From the NCBI GenBank assembly GCA_964526835.1, contig CAZGMK010000008.1:62001-126000 (forward strand): a stretch of 64,000 bases of DNA, read 5' to 3'. Under the pieces are notes generated by a model, which saw only the letters and a list, made by a program, of their open reading frames with translations, had not been told where the DNA came from and made no database searches. The position numbers were made by a program, and so were the translations under genes. The DNA is from DAOSXA01 sp964526835 (GTDB lineage Bacteria > Zixibacteria > MSB-5A5 > GN15 > FEB-12). Positions 35,713 through 45,262 of the stretch are shown here, one piece after another; the stretch's first letter is position 1, and each line of letters opens with the position of its first letter.

Positions 35713-38321
35713 GCGCCTTCAACGGCAAGGACTCCGGGTTGACTCCCCTGATGCAGCAGTTCCACGCCATCAAGGAGCAGCATCCGGACAAACTTCTGTT
35801 TTTCAGGATGGGTGACTTCTACGAGTTATTCGGCGACGATGCCGTCACCGCCGCACCCGTCCTGGGCATTGCATTGACCTCACGGTCGCACGGCGCCGCC
35901 GGCGAGCGGATTCCCCTGGCCGGCGTACCGCACCACTCCGCTGACCGCTACCTGGCTCGCCTGCTGAAGGCCGGTCACAAGGTGGTTGTAGTCGAACAGG
36001 TGGAGGATCCCAGGACAGCGAAGGGCATCGTCAAACGCGATATCGTCGAAATCCTCACTCCCGGCACTGCGACCGTCGAGGAAGCAGCCGATGGATCCAC
36101 ACCGCCGATGCTGGCCGCTGTCTGCAGCGGCCCCAGGAAGACTCTGGGACTGGCTGCTCTGGATCTGAATACCGGCGCATTCCTGGTCGATGAGGGAGAT
36201 CCCCACGAAATCGGCGAGCGTCTACGGGTTCTCGAGCCCACGGAAGTCATCTATCCGGCCGATGGTGATCAGGATACCTGGAGGGAGCGGATCGGCCTGA
36301 CCAACGGTTCGGTCCAGTTCACCGACTTCGGTGAGTGGAACTTCGACTACCGCACGGCCAGCCGCGAGCTCAACCAGCACTTCGGAACCAGCACTCTTGA
36401 TGGGTTCGGTGTCGGATCGTGCCGGGCTGCGATCGCCGCCGCCGGAGCGGTAATGCGCTATCTGCGCGAGAACCGACATGGGCAACTGGGCCACATCAAT
36501 CGACTGACCCGCCTCGACAAACGTGAGACCATGACGCTCGACTACACTACCGTTCGAAATCTCGAACTGGTTCATTCCATTGTCGGTGGGACCGGGGAGA
36601 ACTCGCTGTTGAGCGTGGTGGACCGTTGCCTCACCGCCGCCGGTAGTCGGCGGCTGCGTCAGTCATTGCTGAGTCCGTTTCGGCGGCGCGCCCCGATTGA
36701 ACGACGCCAGTCAGGTGTGGCCGAGCTGGTGCGCCATCGGGACCTTGCCGCGGCGATCCGGGGTGAACTCAAAGGCGTGCCCGACCTGGAACGTCTCGCC
36801 GGCCGTCTTGGCCTGCATAAGCTAAATCCCCGCCAAATGGCGGCGATCAATGAATGCATCAAGAAATCCGCCGGATTGGCGCGGGTCCTCGAGCAGGCCC
36901 ACAGCCCGTTGTTGTCGAGCATCGGGTCAGGCCTTCCACAGTGGTCGGAAGTGATAGCGAAGCTGGATCAGGCGCTGGTTGACGAACCGCCGCTGACCAC
37001 CAACAAGGGTAACATTCTAAGGAGAGGCTACTCCGAGGAGCTGGACCGTCTCAATGACTCCATCAAGGATGCGCGTGTCTACATCGCCTCGCTCCAGCAG
37101 AAAGAGCGCAAGAGAACCGGCATTTCCAGTCTCAAGGTAGGCTATAACAAGGTTTTCGGATACTATCTCGAAGTTACCAGGGCCAATGCCGCTCTGGTCC
37201 CGAAGGAATACATCCGCAAGCAAACCCTGGTCAACGCTGAGCGCTACATAACCGAGGAACTCAAGGAGAAAGAGGACCTCATAGTCAGCGCCGAAGAGAA
37301 GATCTTCCGTCTTGAAGAGAAGCTTTACCAGGCATTGGTTGATTCCCTGGAAGCGCACATTGGCGACCTCTTACACACGGCGCACCTCATAGCCGAACTG
37401 GATCTCGTAGCCGGGTTGGCCGAGTTGGCCGTCAGCCGGGGCTACTGCCGTCCGGAGATATTCGAGGACAGGCGTTTGCTCATAGAGGCCGGGCGTCACC
37501 CGGTGATCGAATCCGTGTTGCCGCCGGGTTCATTCGTGGCCAACGATGCCGCCCTCGGTTCCGATAATGAGACTATAATAATCCTGACCGGGCCGAACAT
37601 GTCCGGCAAATCGACTTACCTGCGCCAACTCGGTTTGATAGTGATACTTGCCCAGATCGGTTCTTTCGTGCCGGCCGACAAGGCCCAAATTGGACTGGTG
37701 GACCGGGTCTTCACTCGCGTCGGAGCGCTCGATGACCTGGCCCGCGGCCAGTCGACGTTCCTCGTCGAGATGGTCGAGACGGCCAATATCATGCACAATG
37801 CTACCGATCGGTCGCTGGTTCTGCTGGATGAAGTGGGGCGTGGGACTTCCACCTTCGACGGTCTCTCCGTCGCCTGGTCGGTAGTAGAGTACATAAGCGA
37901 TCATATCACCTGCCGCACTGTCTTCGCAACCCACTACCATGAGCTCACGGCTATGGCCGAGCTGTTCGATAAAGTGCGAAACTACCAGGTTGCGGTGAAG
38001 AAGTGGGAGGACCGCGTGGTCTTTCTCCACCAGATCATCCCCGGGGGCTGTGATGACTCCTATGGCATTGAGGTGGCCCGCCTGGCCGGACTGCCGCGGG
38101 CTGCGATCGGCCGCGCCAAGCAGATTCTGCGGCTGCTGGAGTCCGGTAAGTTCAGCCAGAGCGAGCTGGGCAAAGGCCTCTATCAGTCACGAGTCCAGCC
38201 GAGCCTGTTTGATCCCCAGCCATCGGTGGTGGAGGAGAGGCTCAAGGAAGTCGATCCGGACAACATGACCCCCCTGGAAGCCCTGCAGTTCCTCAAGGCC
38301 CTGCGAGAGGAAATCGAATGA
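35709..38321 (+). CDS. mutS: DNA mismatch repair protein MutS
   Basis: Mismatch-recognition ATPase of 870 residues. The N-terminal mismatch-binding domain has the diagnostic FRMGDFYELF (Phe and Glu of the Phe-x-Glu motif, about residues 33-42). The clamp/lever region spans about 270-560. The ATPase has Walker A GPNMSGKSTYLRQ (about 625-637), and the DEVGRGTSTFDG (about 706-717) and THYHELT motifs. The C-terminus has the short dimer/tetramer tail. It starts in an ATGA overlap and overlaps mutL by 4 bases, so mutS and mutL are translated together. Confidence 0.97.
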   Translation: MSAFNGKDSGLTPLMQQFHAIKEQHPDKLLFFRMGDFYELFGDDAVTAAPVLGIALTSRSHGAAGERIPLAGVPHHSADRYLARLLKAGHKVVVVEQVEDPRTAKGIVKRDIVEILTPGTATVEEAADGSTPPMLAAVCSGPRKTLGLAALDLNTGAFLVDEGDPHEIGERLRVLEPTEVIYPADGDQDTWRERIGLTNGSVQFTDFGEWNFDYRTASRELNQHFGTSTLDGFGVGSCRAAIAAAGAVMRYLRENRHGQLGHINRLTRLDKRETMTLDYTTVRNLELVHSIVGGTGENSLLSVVDRCLTAAGSRRLRQSLLSPFRRRAPIERRQSGVAELVRHRDLAAAIRGELKGVPDLERLAGRLGLHKLNPRQMAAINECIKKSAGLARVLEQAHSPLLSSIGSGLPQWSEVIAKLDQALVDEPPLTTNKGNILRRGYSEELDRLNDSIKDARVYIASLQQKERKRTGISSLKVGYNKVFGYYLEVTRANAALVPKEYIRKQTLVNAERYITEELKEKEDLIVSAEEKIFRLEEKLYQALVDSLEAHIGDLLHTAHLIAELDLVAGLAELAVSRGYCRPEIFEDRRLLIEAGRHPVIESVLPPGSFVANDAALGSDNETIIILTGPNMSGKSTYLRQLGLIVILAQIGSFVPADKAQIGLVDRVFTRVGALDDLARGQSTFLVEMVETANIMHNATDRSLVLLDEVGRGTSTFDGLSVAWSVVEYISDHITCRTVFATHYHELTAMAELFDKVRNYQVAVKKWEDRVVFLHQIIPGGCDDSYGIEVARLAGLPRAAIGRAKQILRLLESGKFSQSELGKGLYQSRVQPSLFDPQPSVVEERLKEVDPDNMTPLEALQFLKALREEIE

Positions 38322-40195
38322 CAAGTCGATTGTCGCCTAAGGCTCACTGGATCCGCCCCCTCCCGGCCAACGTGGTCAACAAGATCGCGGCGGGAGAGGT
38401 TGTCGAGAGACCCTCGGCGGTGGTGAAGGAGTTGGTCGAGAACGCTGTCGACGCCGGCGCCGATCGCATCGATGTCTTCATCGAGAAGGCCGGCGTCAAG
38501 CTGATCAAGGTTGTCGATAATGGTTGCGGCATAGGCGAGGATCAGATCGAGATCGCCTTCGCCCGTCACGCCACATCGAAGATCACGCAGTTCAAGGACC
38601 TTGACGCCCTGTACTCCTACGGTTTTCGCGGAGAAGCGCTGCCATCCATCGCTTCGGTGTCGCGTCTGAGGATGGTCAGCCGACCGGCCGAAGCCGGGTC
38701 CGGAACCGAATTGATCATCGAGGGTGGAATTGTGCAGAGTCGGGCCCCGATCGCCGCCGCGCCCGGGACTTCGGTGGAGGTCGAGAATCTGTTCTTCAAT
38801 ACGCCCGGCCGCAGGAAATTTCTCAAGGCGGAGTCGACCGAGGCGCGACATCTGTCGCGCACCGCGACGGCCCTGACGTTGGGGCGTCCGGAGATCGGCT
38901 TTTCGTACACTGTCAACAATCGCGAGGTCTTTGCCTTGCCCCCAGGCCAAACGCTGGTGCAGCGCGCTGAGGCTCTGCTTGGCGGTAACGGACGCATGGC
39001 CGTGGTGGAGGGGGACGAGGGGCCGGTTCGGGTCAGCGGCTGCGTCGGACCGCCCGACATGGCGCAGCACAATCGATTCGGCCTTTACCTGTTCGTGAAT
39101 AGCCGCTACATCTTCTCCCCGGTTCTGTCTCACGCTGTCCGTGCCTCCTATGGCGAGATGTTGCCCTCCGGACTGTATCCGGTCGGGTCACTGCTGGTCA
39201 ATCTGGATCCTGCCTCGGTTGACGTGAACGTTCATCCGTCCAAGACCGAGGTTCGCCTGTCGCACGAACGGGAGGTCCACGATATTGTCCGGCGCATCGT
39301 GGCCCAGGCGTTGCGCCAGGATGGCGTGATCCCTGAATTCCGGCACGCCTCCCACAAGCCTTCGGTGGATTCGGCTCACCGCCCGACATCTGTGTCTGAT
39401 TCGACTGCTCGCCGGGGCCTAATCCCCGGTGTTCGCAACCGTGATTCCGGCCCGGGGCTGCTCTCTGAACTGCACCGTGGGGTACCCGGAGAGACTGACT
39501 CGGCGGCCTTCCCGTCGGTCGCAAATGTGGATACCAACACCGGCGAGATACTCGAAGGCCCCGCGCCTACTTCCGGGACACCTACAGAGGGGGCGGATGC
39601 TGAGCGGCCCGCCCCGGGGCCCTCTAAGGGCTTCCACCTGATCGGGCGATTCTCCGATCGCTACCTGCTGCTGCAGTCGGGAGACGACCTCTATGTCGTC
39701 GATCAGCATACCGCCCATGAGCGTGTTCTCTATGAAGAGATACTGAGTCGTCTCGAACACAGCAGTCTTGAATCTCAGACTCTCCTGCTTCCGGTTCAGA
39801 TAGAGCTCACTCCCGAGCAGATGAGCATCTTCGCCGTGGTCAGCGAGGAGCTTAACCGCGGGGGATTCTCTGTATCTGAATTCGGCGGCCGCATGATCAA
39901 CATCGAAGCCGTTCCGGTGGTGATGTCGAAACGCTCCCCGCAGAAGGTGGTACTGAGCGTCCTCGACGACATCTCCAGTTTCCGGCGCAAGGGACAGGAC
40001 CTGTCCAAAGGTATGGCCCAATCCATGGCCTGTCGGGCGGCTGTAATGGCCGGCGATCACCTGGGCGAGGCCGAAGCCGTCCATCTGGTCGACCGCTTGC
40101 TGCAATGCACCGACAGATACACTTGCCCTCACGGTCGGCCGACCTTCATCCGCATCACTCGTCGTGACCTGGACAAGCAATTTGGCCGTGAGTGA
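38318..40195 (+). CDS. mutL: DNA mismatch repair protein MutL, endonuclease type
   Basis: GHKL ATPase that links MutS to downstream repair; 625 residues. The N-terminal motifs are NKIAAGEVVERPSAVVKELVENAVDAGA and the FRGEALPSIASV helix. The C-terminal part carries DQHTAHERVLYE (about 468-479), which matches the DQHAxxExxxxE endonuclease motif with Thr in place of Ala, plus ACR and CPHGRP motifs, and an FGRE terminus. This implies a nicking MutL of the type used by bacteria without MutH. A Pro/Thr/Ser/Gly-rich linker (about 350-430) joins the halves. It overlaps mutS and miaA. Confidence 0.95.
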   Translation: MTSRLSPKAHWIRPLPANVVNKIAAGEVVERPSAVVKELVENAVDAGADRIDVFIEKAGVKLIKVVDNGCGIGEDQIEIAFARHATSKITQFKDLDALYSYGFRGEALPSIASVSRLRMVSRPAEAGSGTELIIEGGIVQSRAPIAAAPGTSVEVENLFFNTPGRRKFLKAESTEARHLSRTATALTLGRPEIGFSYTVNNREVFALPPGQTLVQRAEALLGGNGRMAVVEGDEGPVRVSGCVGPPDMAQHNRFGLYLFVNSRYIFSPVLSHAVRASYGEMLPSGLYPVGSLLVNLDPASVDVNVHPSKTEVRLSHEREVHDIVRRIVAQALRQDGVIPEFRHASHKPSVDSAHRPTSVSDSTARRGLIPGVRNRDSGPGLLSELHRGVPGETDSAAFPSVANVDTNTGEILEGPAPTSGTPTEGADAERPAPGPSKGFHLIGRFSDRYLLLQSGDDLYVVDQHTAHERVLYEEILSRLEHSSLESQTLLLPVQIELTPEQMSIFAVVSEELNRGGFSVSEFGGRMINIEAVPVVMSKRSPQKVVLSVLDDISSFRRKGQDLSKGMAQSMACRAAVMAGDHLGEAEAVHLVDRLLQCTDRYTCPHGRPTFIRITRRDLDKQFGRE

Positions 40196-41108
40196 TTCCC
40201 GTCGGATACCGATAATCGCCGGCCCGACTGGCTCAGGCAAGACCGCGATCGCCGTCAGGCTGGCGGAGCACTACCCCATCGAGGTGGTCGGAGCCGACTC
40301 CCGGCAGATTATTCGCGGGCTCGATATCGGCACCGCCAAACCGACAGCCGCTGAGCGGCGGGCGGCGCCCATGCACCTGGTCGACCTGATCGAGCCGGGC
40401 GGACGCTACAGCGCCTTTCGCTTCATAGACGATGCCGAAACGGCTATCTCCGAAGTCTTGACGCGGGGCAACATCCCCGTCGTAGTCGGCGGCACCGGTC
40501 TGTACCTGCGGGCGCTTACGGCGGGGATTGTGGAGATCGACGACGACAACCTCGAGATCCGAAGGCGTCTGGAGGAGCAAATGCAACAGGAGGGCCCCGA
40601 GGCCATGCATGCCAGGCTGCGGAAGATCGATCCGCTCGAGGCGGAGCAGGTCCATCCACACAACCAGGTCCGTGTGATCAGGGCGCTGGAGTTGTTTTAC
40701 CTGACCGGCCGCTGCAAGTCCGAACTCATGTACACCGATGTTTACCGCCGCCCCTCTTTCAATTACCGGTTCTATCGACTCATGCCGCCGCGCGACGAGT
40801 TATACGGGAAGATAAACCGAAGAGTAGAGCAGATGGTCGACAACGGATTGCTCAACGAGGTCAGGCGTTTCGTGGACGACGGGTTGGCCGAATCCGTGCG
40901 CCAGTCCCGCGTAATCGGCTACACTGAATTGCTCGATTATCTGGATGGCGCTCGCAGTCTTGAAGAAGCAGTGAGCCTGATCAAGCAGAATACAAGACAC
41001 TATGCCAAACGGCAGTACACGTGGCTGCGTCATCAGGTGAAAGGGCCCGTTTATCATCAGCCGGAGGACTTGGCGGCCGATTTGGCGCAGAATTTGGACA
41101 AATGGTAG
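40188..41108 (+). CDS. miaA: tRNA dimethylallyltransferase
   Basis: Adds a dimethylallyl group to A37 of tRNAs that read codons beginning with U. Family motifs are GPTGSGKTAIAVRLA (P-loop near residue 10), VGADSRQIIRGLDIGTAKPT (about 30-50), VVGGTGLYLRALTAG (about 98), VIGYTELLDYL and the C-terminal RHYAKRQYTWLRH. GTG 40188 overlaps the end of mutL (GTGAGTGA) and gives 306 residues; an in-frame GTG at 40164 is an alternative. mutS-mutL-miaA adjacency is a widespread arrangement. Confidence 0.93.
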   Translation: MSDSRRIPIIAGPTGSGKTAIAVRLAEHYPIEVVGADSRQIIRGLDIGTAKPTAAERRAAPMHLVDLIEPGGRYSAFRFIDDAETAISEVLTRGNIPVVVGGTGLYLRALTAGIVEIDDDNLEIRRRLEEQMQQEGPEAMHARLRKIDPLEAEQVHPHNQVRVIRALELFYLTGRCKSELMYTDVYRRPSFNYRFYRLMPPRDELYGKINRRVEQMVDNGLLNEVRRFVDDGLAESVRQSRVIGYTELLDYLDGARSLEEAVSLIKQNTRHYAKRQYTWLRHQVKGPVYHQPEDLAADLAQNLDKW

Positions 41109-41242
41109 AAAAAGCTTGCCCCGCGCTCTGCTTAACGCATATATGTCAATAGCTTAGCGCAAGATGGATTCAAGCCGGACGGTCCGCGAACCGATAAGAC
41201 TAGGGATAGGTCATAAGGAACATCAAGCCACAGGAAGACAAC

Positions 41243-43453
41243 GTGTTGAGACGGTATCTAACGTTACTGATGCTGCTTTCGATGACGGTAACAGCAGCGG
41301 CAGGGCTGTGGGGTTGCGCAGGGAAGCACGGGCTGAGCTCGCCACAAGTTTATGGCGATGCCAGTAGGGAGGAGACGGACTCTCAAGCCGCCCAGGATGA
41401 GCCACCCGAGCAGGCCGCTGGTGAACAGGACGACTCCCACCGATCCGCCCTGAGGACCCACCGGGTGAATCAGCAGGACCCGAACGAGGTGCCCAGCGAA
41501 GTATCCGGCGCCCCGGAAGAGCCGGGCCAGGCGATTACGCTGTCCTATGGCGCCGCCGACATCTCTGACTCTGCTTCGGCAATCGACGACGATATTTGGC
41601 GCAAGTTCGACATGGCCGAGGAATTCTACCTGATGGGCGTGATGGCCAACCGGGAGGCCAGCTGGGAGGAGGCCCAGTATTACTTCGAGAAAGGCCTGAG
41701 AATCCTGGCCAAGCTCGACATAGAAACCGATGATTCAATTCTGACGCCGGAGGCTGCGACTTACTCCCGGTTGCTGGACAATTTCGTAGCGGACTATCGG
41801 TCGACCCTGCGTTCGCTGGGGCACCTGGAGTCGGATGTGTCGGCATCGGTTGTCATCGAGCGTTTCGGCTCGCTTGCCGATAACCTCGGCGCCGATTCGA
41901 TTCGGGTCTACGAGCGAACCGAGAAACCCGAGGTGACCTACGATCTGCCGATTCACGTCAACGACCGCGTCAAGTCGTCGATCGTCTACTTTCAAACCGT
42001 CGCCTACGATGCCTTCGCCAAGTATCTCCGACGATCGCAGAAGTATACGCCGATGCAGAAACGCATCCTGGCCGAATATGGCCTGCCGCAGGATTTGATA
42101 TATCTGTCCCTGGTGGAATCCGGCTACAATCCACATGCCTATTCATGGGCGCGGGCCATGGGGCTCTGGCAGTTCATTGCCTCGACCGGCAGGATGTACA
42201 ATCTCAATCGTTCCTGGTGGATAGATGAGCGCAAGGACCCGATCAAATCCACTCATGCGGCCTGCCGGTTCCTGAAGGACCTCTATGAGGAATTCGGTGA
42301 TTGGGAGCTGGCCATGGCTGCCTACAACGGTGGCCCGGGACGAGTGCGAGGCTCCATTCGCCGGCAGAAGACCAATGACTTCTGGAAGCTTCGCCTGAAG
42401 CGCCAGACAATGGACTACGTGCCGCTAATCTATGCGGCCGCCATAATCGCCAAGAACCCGGAGAAGTACGGCTTTACCGACATCGAATTCGAGCCTGAAA
42501 TCGTATGGGACGAGGTTACTATCGACCGGTGTCTGGAGCTCAAAACTGTCGCCAGGGAACTGGGCTGCTCGGCCGAGAAACTGGAAGAGCTTAACCCGGA
42601 ACTCCTGCGCAAGTATACACCCCCGGATATGGACACGTATGTTCTGAAAGTACCGAAGGGGAGTGTCGACAAATTCTGGGCGGTCTACGATCGGATCCCC
42701 TCGCCCGAAGAGACCAGTTGGGTGCGCCACCGTATCAGCCGGGGTGAAAGTGTGAGCACGATAGCCGCTCGCTACGGAGTCTCGCAGTACGCCATCCTCC
42801 AGGCCAACAATCTCGATCGCCGTTCGACCATCTATGCCGGCAAGGAGTTGATCGTACCGGTTCCGCTGGACCGCAGTCAAACCAGCCGATCCTATCGCTC
42901 GTACGAGGCGGAGGATGGCATCTATGTGGTCCGATCGGGAGACACGATGTGGGATATAGCAAGGGCCTTCGGAACCACGGTGGATGCGCTGCGCAGCTCC
43001 AACTACATCGAACGAGGCTCCCGGATCTATGTTGGCCAGAAGATGAAAATCCCAGCCTCGGCATCAAAGATGAAGGAGAAATCCAGAGAGAGCTCTTCGC
43101 CGCGCACTTATGCATCGAGTACCCAGCCAACTCAGTCAAGCGACAAGAGCCGGCACAAGGTACGCTCGGGTGACACTCTCTGGGATATCGCTCGCATGTA
43201 CGGGACCACGACCGCCAGGATCCGACAGCTTAACGGCCTGGGCCGGTCGAGCCGAATCTATCCCGGTCAGATGCTGACCATAGCCGATGATGGGGCGCCT
43301 GAGTTCGTAATTCATCAGGTCAGGCGAGGCGAAAACCTGAGTTGGATTGCGCAGAAATATCGCACGACGATTGCGCGGATAGTTGCTGCAAACAATATCG
43401 TTGACCCCGATGACTTGCGGATCGGGGATCGACTGAAGATCTACGTCAAATAA
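41243..43453 (+). CDS. MltD-like lytic transglycosylase with four LysM domains
   Basis: A 736-residue exported peptidoglycan enzyme. The N-terminus is a signal sequence ending GLWGCAGK (residues 21-28), a probable lipobox with cysteine 25, so it may be lipid-anchored. A low-complexity region (about 30-110) is followed by the SLT domain (about 270-420) with LVESGYNPHAYSW (catalytic Glu in VESGYN) and AMGLWQFIASTG. Then come LysM peptidoglycan-binding repeats near residues 500 (HRISRGESVSTIA), 560 (YVVRSGDTMWDIA), 635 (HKVRSGDTLWDIA) and 690 (HQVRRGENLSWIA). The start is GTG with an AGGAAG site upstream. sppA follows after 12 bases. Confidence 0.9.
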   Translation: MLRRYLTLLMLLSMTVTAAAGLWGCAGKHGLSSPQVYGDASREETDSQAAQDEPPEQAAGEQDDSHRSALRTHRVNQQDPNEVPSEVSGAPEEPGQAITLSYGAADISDSASAIDDDIWRKFDMAEEFYLMGVMANREASWEEAQYYFEKGLRILAKLDIETDDSILTPEAATYSRLLDNFVADYRSTLRSLGHLESDVSASVVIERFGSLADNLGADSIRVYERTEKPEVTYDLPIHVNDRVKSSIVYFQTVAYDAFAKYLRRSQKYTPMQKRILAEYGLPQDLIYLSLVESGYNPHAYSWARAMGLWQFIASTGRMYNLNRSWWIDERKDPIKSTHAACRFLKDLYEEFGDWELAMAAYNGGPGRVRGSIRRQKTNDFWKLRLKRQTMDYVPLIYAAAIIAKNPEKYGFTDIEFEPEIVWDEVTIDRCLELKTVARELGCSAEKLEELNPELLRKYTPPDMDTYVLKVPKGSVDKFWAVYDRIPSPEETSWVRHRISRGESVSTIAARYGVSQYAILQANNLDRRSTIYAGKELIVPVPLDRSQTSRSYRSYEAEDGIYVVRSGDTMWDIARAFGTTVDALRSSNYIERGSRIYVGQKMKIPASASKMKEKSRESSSPRTYASSTQPTQSSDKSRHKVRSGDTLWDIARMYGTTTARIRQLNGLGRSSRIYPGQMLTIADDGAPEFVIHQVRRGENLSWIAQKYRTTIARIVAANNIVDPDDLRIGDRLKIYVK

Positions 43454-43465
43454 CAGGTTAGCCTA

Positions 43466-44368
43466 ATGGCGCGTAAACGGGACATCATTGTTGGGGTCAT
43501 AATCGGCCTGGGGTTTCTGGTTGGCTTGATGATAATGGCTCTCATGTTCATCGGCATGATAAGCGGCGGCGGAGATTTGGCGCTGGCCGGGCTGGGGGGG
43601 AATGTCGGCGTGGTCGAGATATTCGGCGTCATCGACGAAAGTTCCGGTCGACGCGCTATCGAGCAGTTAGATGATTGGGTCGACCGCGGCTCGGTCAAGG
43701 CGATTGTGCTGCATATTGTTTCCCCGGGCGGCGAGGTTGCTATCTCACAGGAGATGCACGACGCTATTCTCCGCGCCCGAGAAAGGAAGCCGGTTGTGGC
43801 GTCTATGGGAGCAGTAGCCGCCTCCGGCGGCCTCTATGTGGCTGTTGCGGCTGATCGTATCGTGGCCAATCCGGGTACACTGACCGGATCGATAGGCGTG
43901 CTCATGCAGTTTATGCAGGCCGACAAGTTGTTGGAGAAAGTAGGGATCGGATTCGAGACAGTCAAATCGGGAGAGTTCAAGGACGTCGGCAGCCTCGATC
44001 GTGAAATGACTGAGCAGGAGCAGCTTATGCTGCGCTCGGTGGTGATGGATACTTACGAGCAGTTCGTTCAGGCAGTTGCCGAAGGCCGGAGTATGGATCC
44101 GGACCGCGTGCGCGAGCTGGCCGACGGTGCCATCTTTACCGGCCACCAGGCCGTCAACTACGGCCTGGTCGACACTCTGGGTGGTCTGTACGAAGCAGCA
44201 CGGATCGCGGCCGACCTGGCCCGCATCACAGGCGAGCCCAAGCTGGTGCGGCCGTATGAACCCCGCAAAGTCAGGATTTTTGATCTGCTCGGGAGCCTGC
44301 TCAGCCTCGATCCGAGAACGCCCGGTGGAATTATGGATGGCCCCAGGCTGATGTACCTATATCGATAA
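43466..44368 (+). CDS. sppA: Signal peptide peptidase SppA, short form
   Basis: Membrane-anchored Ser-Lys protease of the S49 family that degrades residual signal peptides. An N-terminal membrane helix (about residues 8-32) precedes the protease domain. The nucleophile lies in AVAASGGLYVA (Ser120) and the general base in SGEFKDVGS (Lys172). The length of 300 residues matches the single-domain forms of Gram-positive and FCB bacteria rather than the 67-kDa E. coli enzyme. It closely follows the lytic transglycosylase and may be co-transcribed. Confidence 0.92.
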   Translation: MARKRDIIVGVIIGLGFLVGLMIMALMFIGMISGGGDLALAGLGGNVGVVEIFGVIDESSGRRAIEQLDDWVDRGSVKAIVLHIVSPGGEVAISQEMHDAILRARERKPVVASMGAVAASGGLYVAVAADRIVANPGTLTGSIGVLMQFMQADKLLEKVGIGFETVKSGEFKDVGSLDREMTEQEQLMLRSVVMDTYEQFVQAVAEGRSMDPDRVRELADGAIFTGHQAVNYGLVDTLGGLYEAARIAADLARITGEPKLVRPYEPRKVRIFDLLGSLLSLDPRTPGGIMDGPRLMYLYR

Positions 44369-44559
44369 GAGACAAAAACTTGCCCCGATTTAGTGAAAAA
44401 GTATGGACATCGGCGGGATTATGTGTTTTCTTAGCGGTCGCCGGGACGTATCCCTGCACATAACAAAGAGTTATACGGACACCGACGAGCCAAAGGATGC
44501 GCAGCCATTGAAAGCAAAAGGAATTAAACATAAAGCACAACTCCTCGAGGGAGGATATT

Positions 44560-44844
44560 GTGACTAAAGCGGATTTGGTCGAGAAGGTGGCCGAGCGGAC
44601 GGGGTTGACACGGACTGATGTCGCGGTCGTCGTTGATTCGTTTCTCGATACCACCAAGAAGTCGCTGGAGGCCGGGCATAATATCGAAATCCGAGGTTTC
44701 GGGACCTTTAAGGTCAAGCTGCGCAAGGCCCGCAAGGCCCGCAACCCTCGTACCGGTGAGGTCGTGCCTGTGCCGGATCGCAAGGTGCCGGTTTTCAAGC
44801 CCTCCAACGAGTTCAAGAACATGATAACCAAACAGCCAATCTAA
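44560..44844 (+). CDS. HU/IHF-family DNA-binding protein
   Basis: A 94-residue nucleoid protein with the full HU/IHF pattern: MTKADLVEKVAERTGLTRTD at the N-terminus, FGTFKVK and the DNA-contacting arm ARNPRTGEVVPVPDRKVPVFKPS, where the Pro that intercalates into DNA is conserved. The start is GTG preceded by a strong GAGGGAGG site. The sequence alone does not separate HU from an IHF subunit. The 31-codon mS38-like gene follows 21 bases downstream and is probably co-transcribed. A 190-base AT-rich leader lies upstream. Confidence 0.93.
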   Translation: MTKADLVEKVAERTGLTRTDVAVVVDSFLDTTKKSLEAGHNIEIRGFGTFKVKLRKARKARNPRTGEVVPVPDRKVPVFKPSNEFKNMITKQPI

Positions 44845-44865
44845 AAACCGTCCAACGGAGGTTCG

Positions 44866-44961
44866 ATGCCCAGCGGAAAGAAGCGTAAGCGCTTGAAGAT
44901 CAAGACGCACAAGCGCAAAAAACGTCGGCGCGCCAATCGCCACAAAAAGAAGAAAGTCTAA
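44866..44961 (+). CDS. 31-residue basic peptide, mS38/bS22-like (AURKAIP1/COX24 domain)
   Basis: A very short gene encoding 31 residues, 19 of them Lys or Arg. It starts MPSGKKRKRLKIKTHKRKKRR and ends HKKKKV. The pattern is that of the small AURKAIP1/COX24 domain peptides widely annotated in Bacteroidetes and related phyla, homologous to mitochondrial ribosomal protein mS38 and the mycobacterial bS22, which sit in the small subunit near the decoding centre. An ACGGAGG ribosome-binding site ends 5 bases before the ATG. Its position directly after the HU gene suggests co-expression. Short length means it is easily missed in annotation. Confidence 0.85.
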   Translation: MPSGKKRKRLKIKTHKRKKRRRANRHKKKKV

Positions 44962-45000
44962 CAGTCGGCTTCGGCCGGGCGCCGGCTCGAGTTTCTTACC

Positions 45001-45017
45001 GGAGGGAGTCGCCCTCC
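45001..45017 (+). other. Small hairpin downstream of the HU operon
   Basis: GGAGGG (45001-45006) and CCCTCC (45012-45017) with loop AGTCG. It sits in the 300-base gap 44962-45262, which has no convincing gene; the main terminator is the hairpin at 45099-45122. Confidence 0.4.
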
Positions 45018-45098
45018 CCGACATATTGCACAGTTGACCAAAGCAGCTATGGTTCTTATGGTTGCCTCGGCTTAACTGTGTGCCCGCCACCTGACTTA

Positions 45099-45122
45099 CG
45101 GCCGTCCCCAACGGGACGGCCG
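45099..45122 (+). terminator. Rho-independent-type terminator of the HU/bS22-like operon
   Basis: Perfect 10-bp stem CGGCCGTCCC / GGGACGGCCG with a CAAC loop, followed by the T-containing CTTTGATT. Confidence 0.75.
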
Positions 45123-45262
45123 CTTTGATTCCGCCGAAATCGCCTCCCTCGCCGGCCGCGGCCGGAATGCCCAAGAAACTGCGTCCCCGTGAGTAACCAT
45201 TTGCCCCCGTTGTCCGTAGAGTGAAGAGGATAACACGGATGACCAACGGAGGTCTGCATCGA

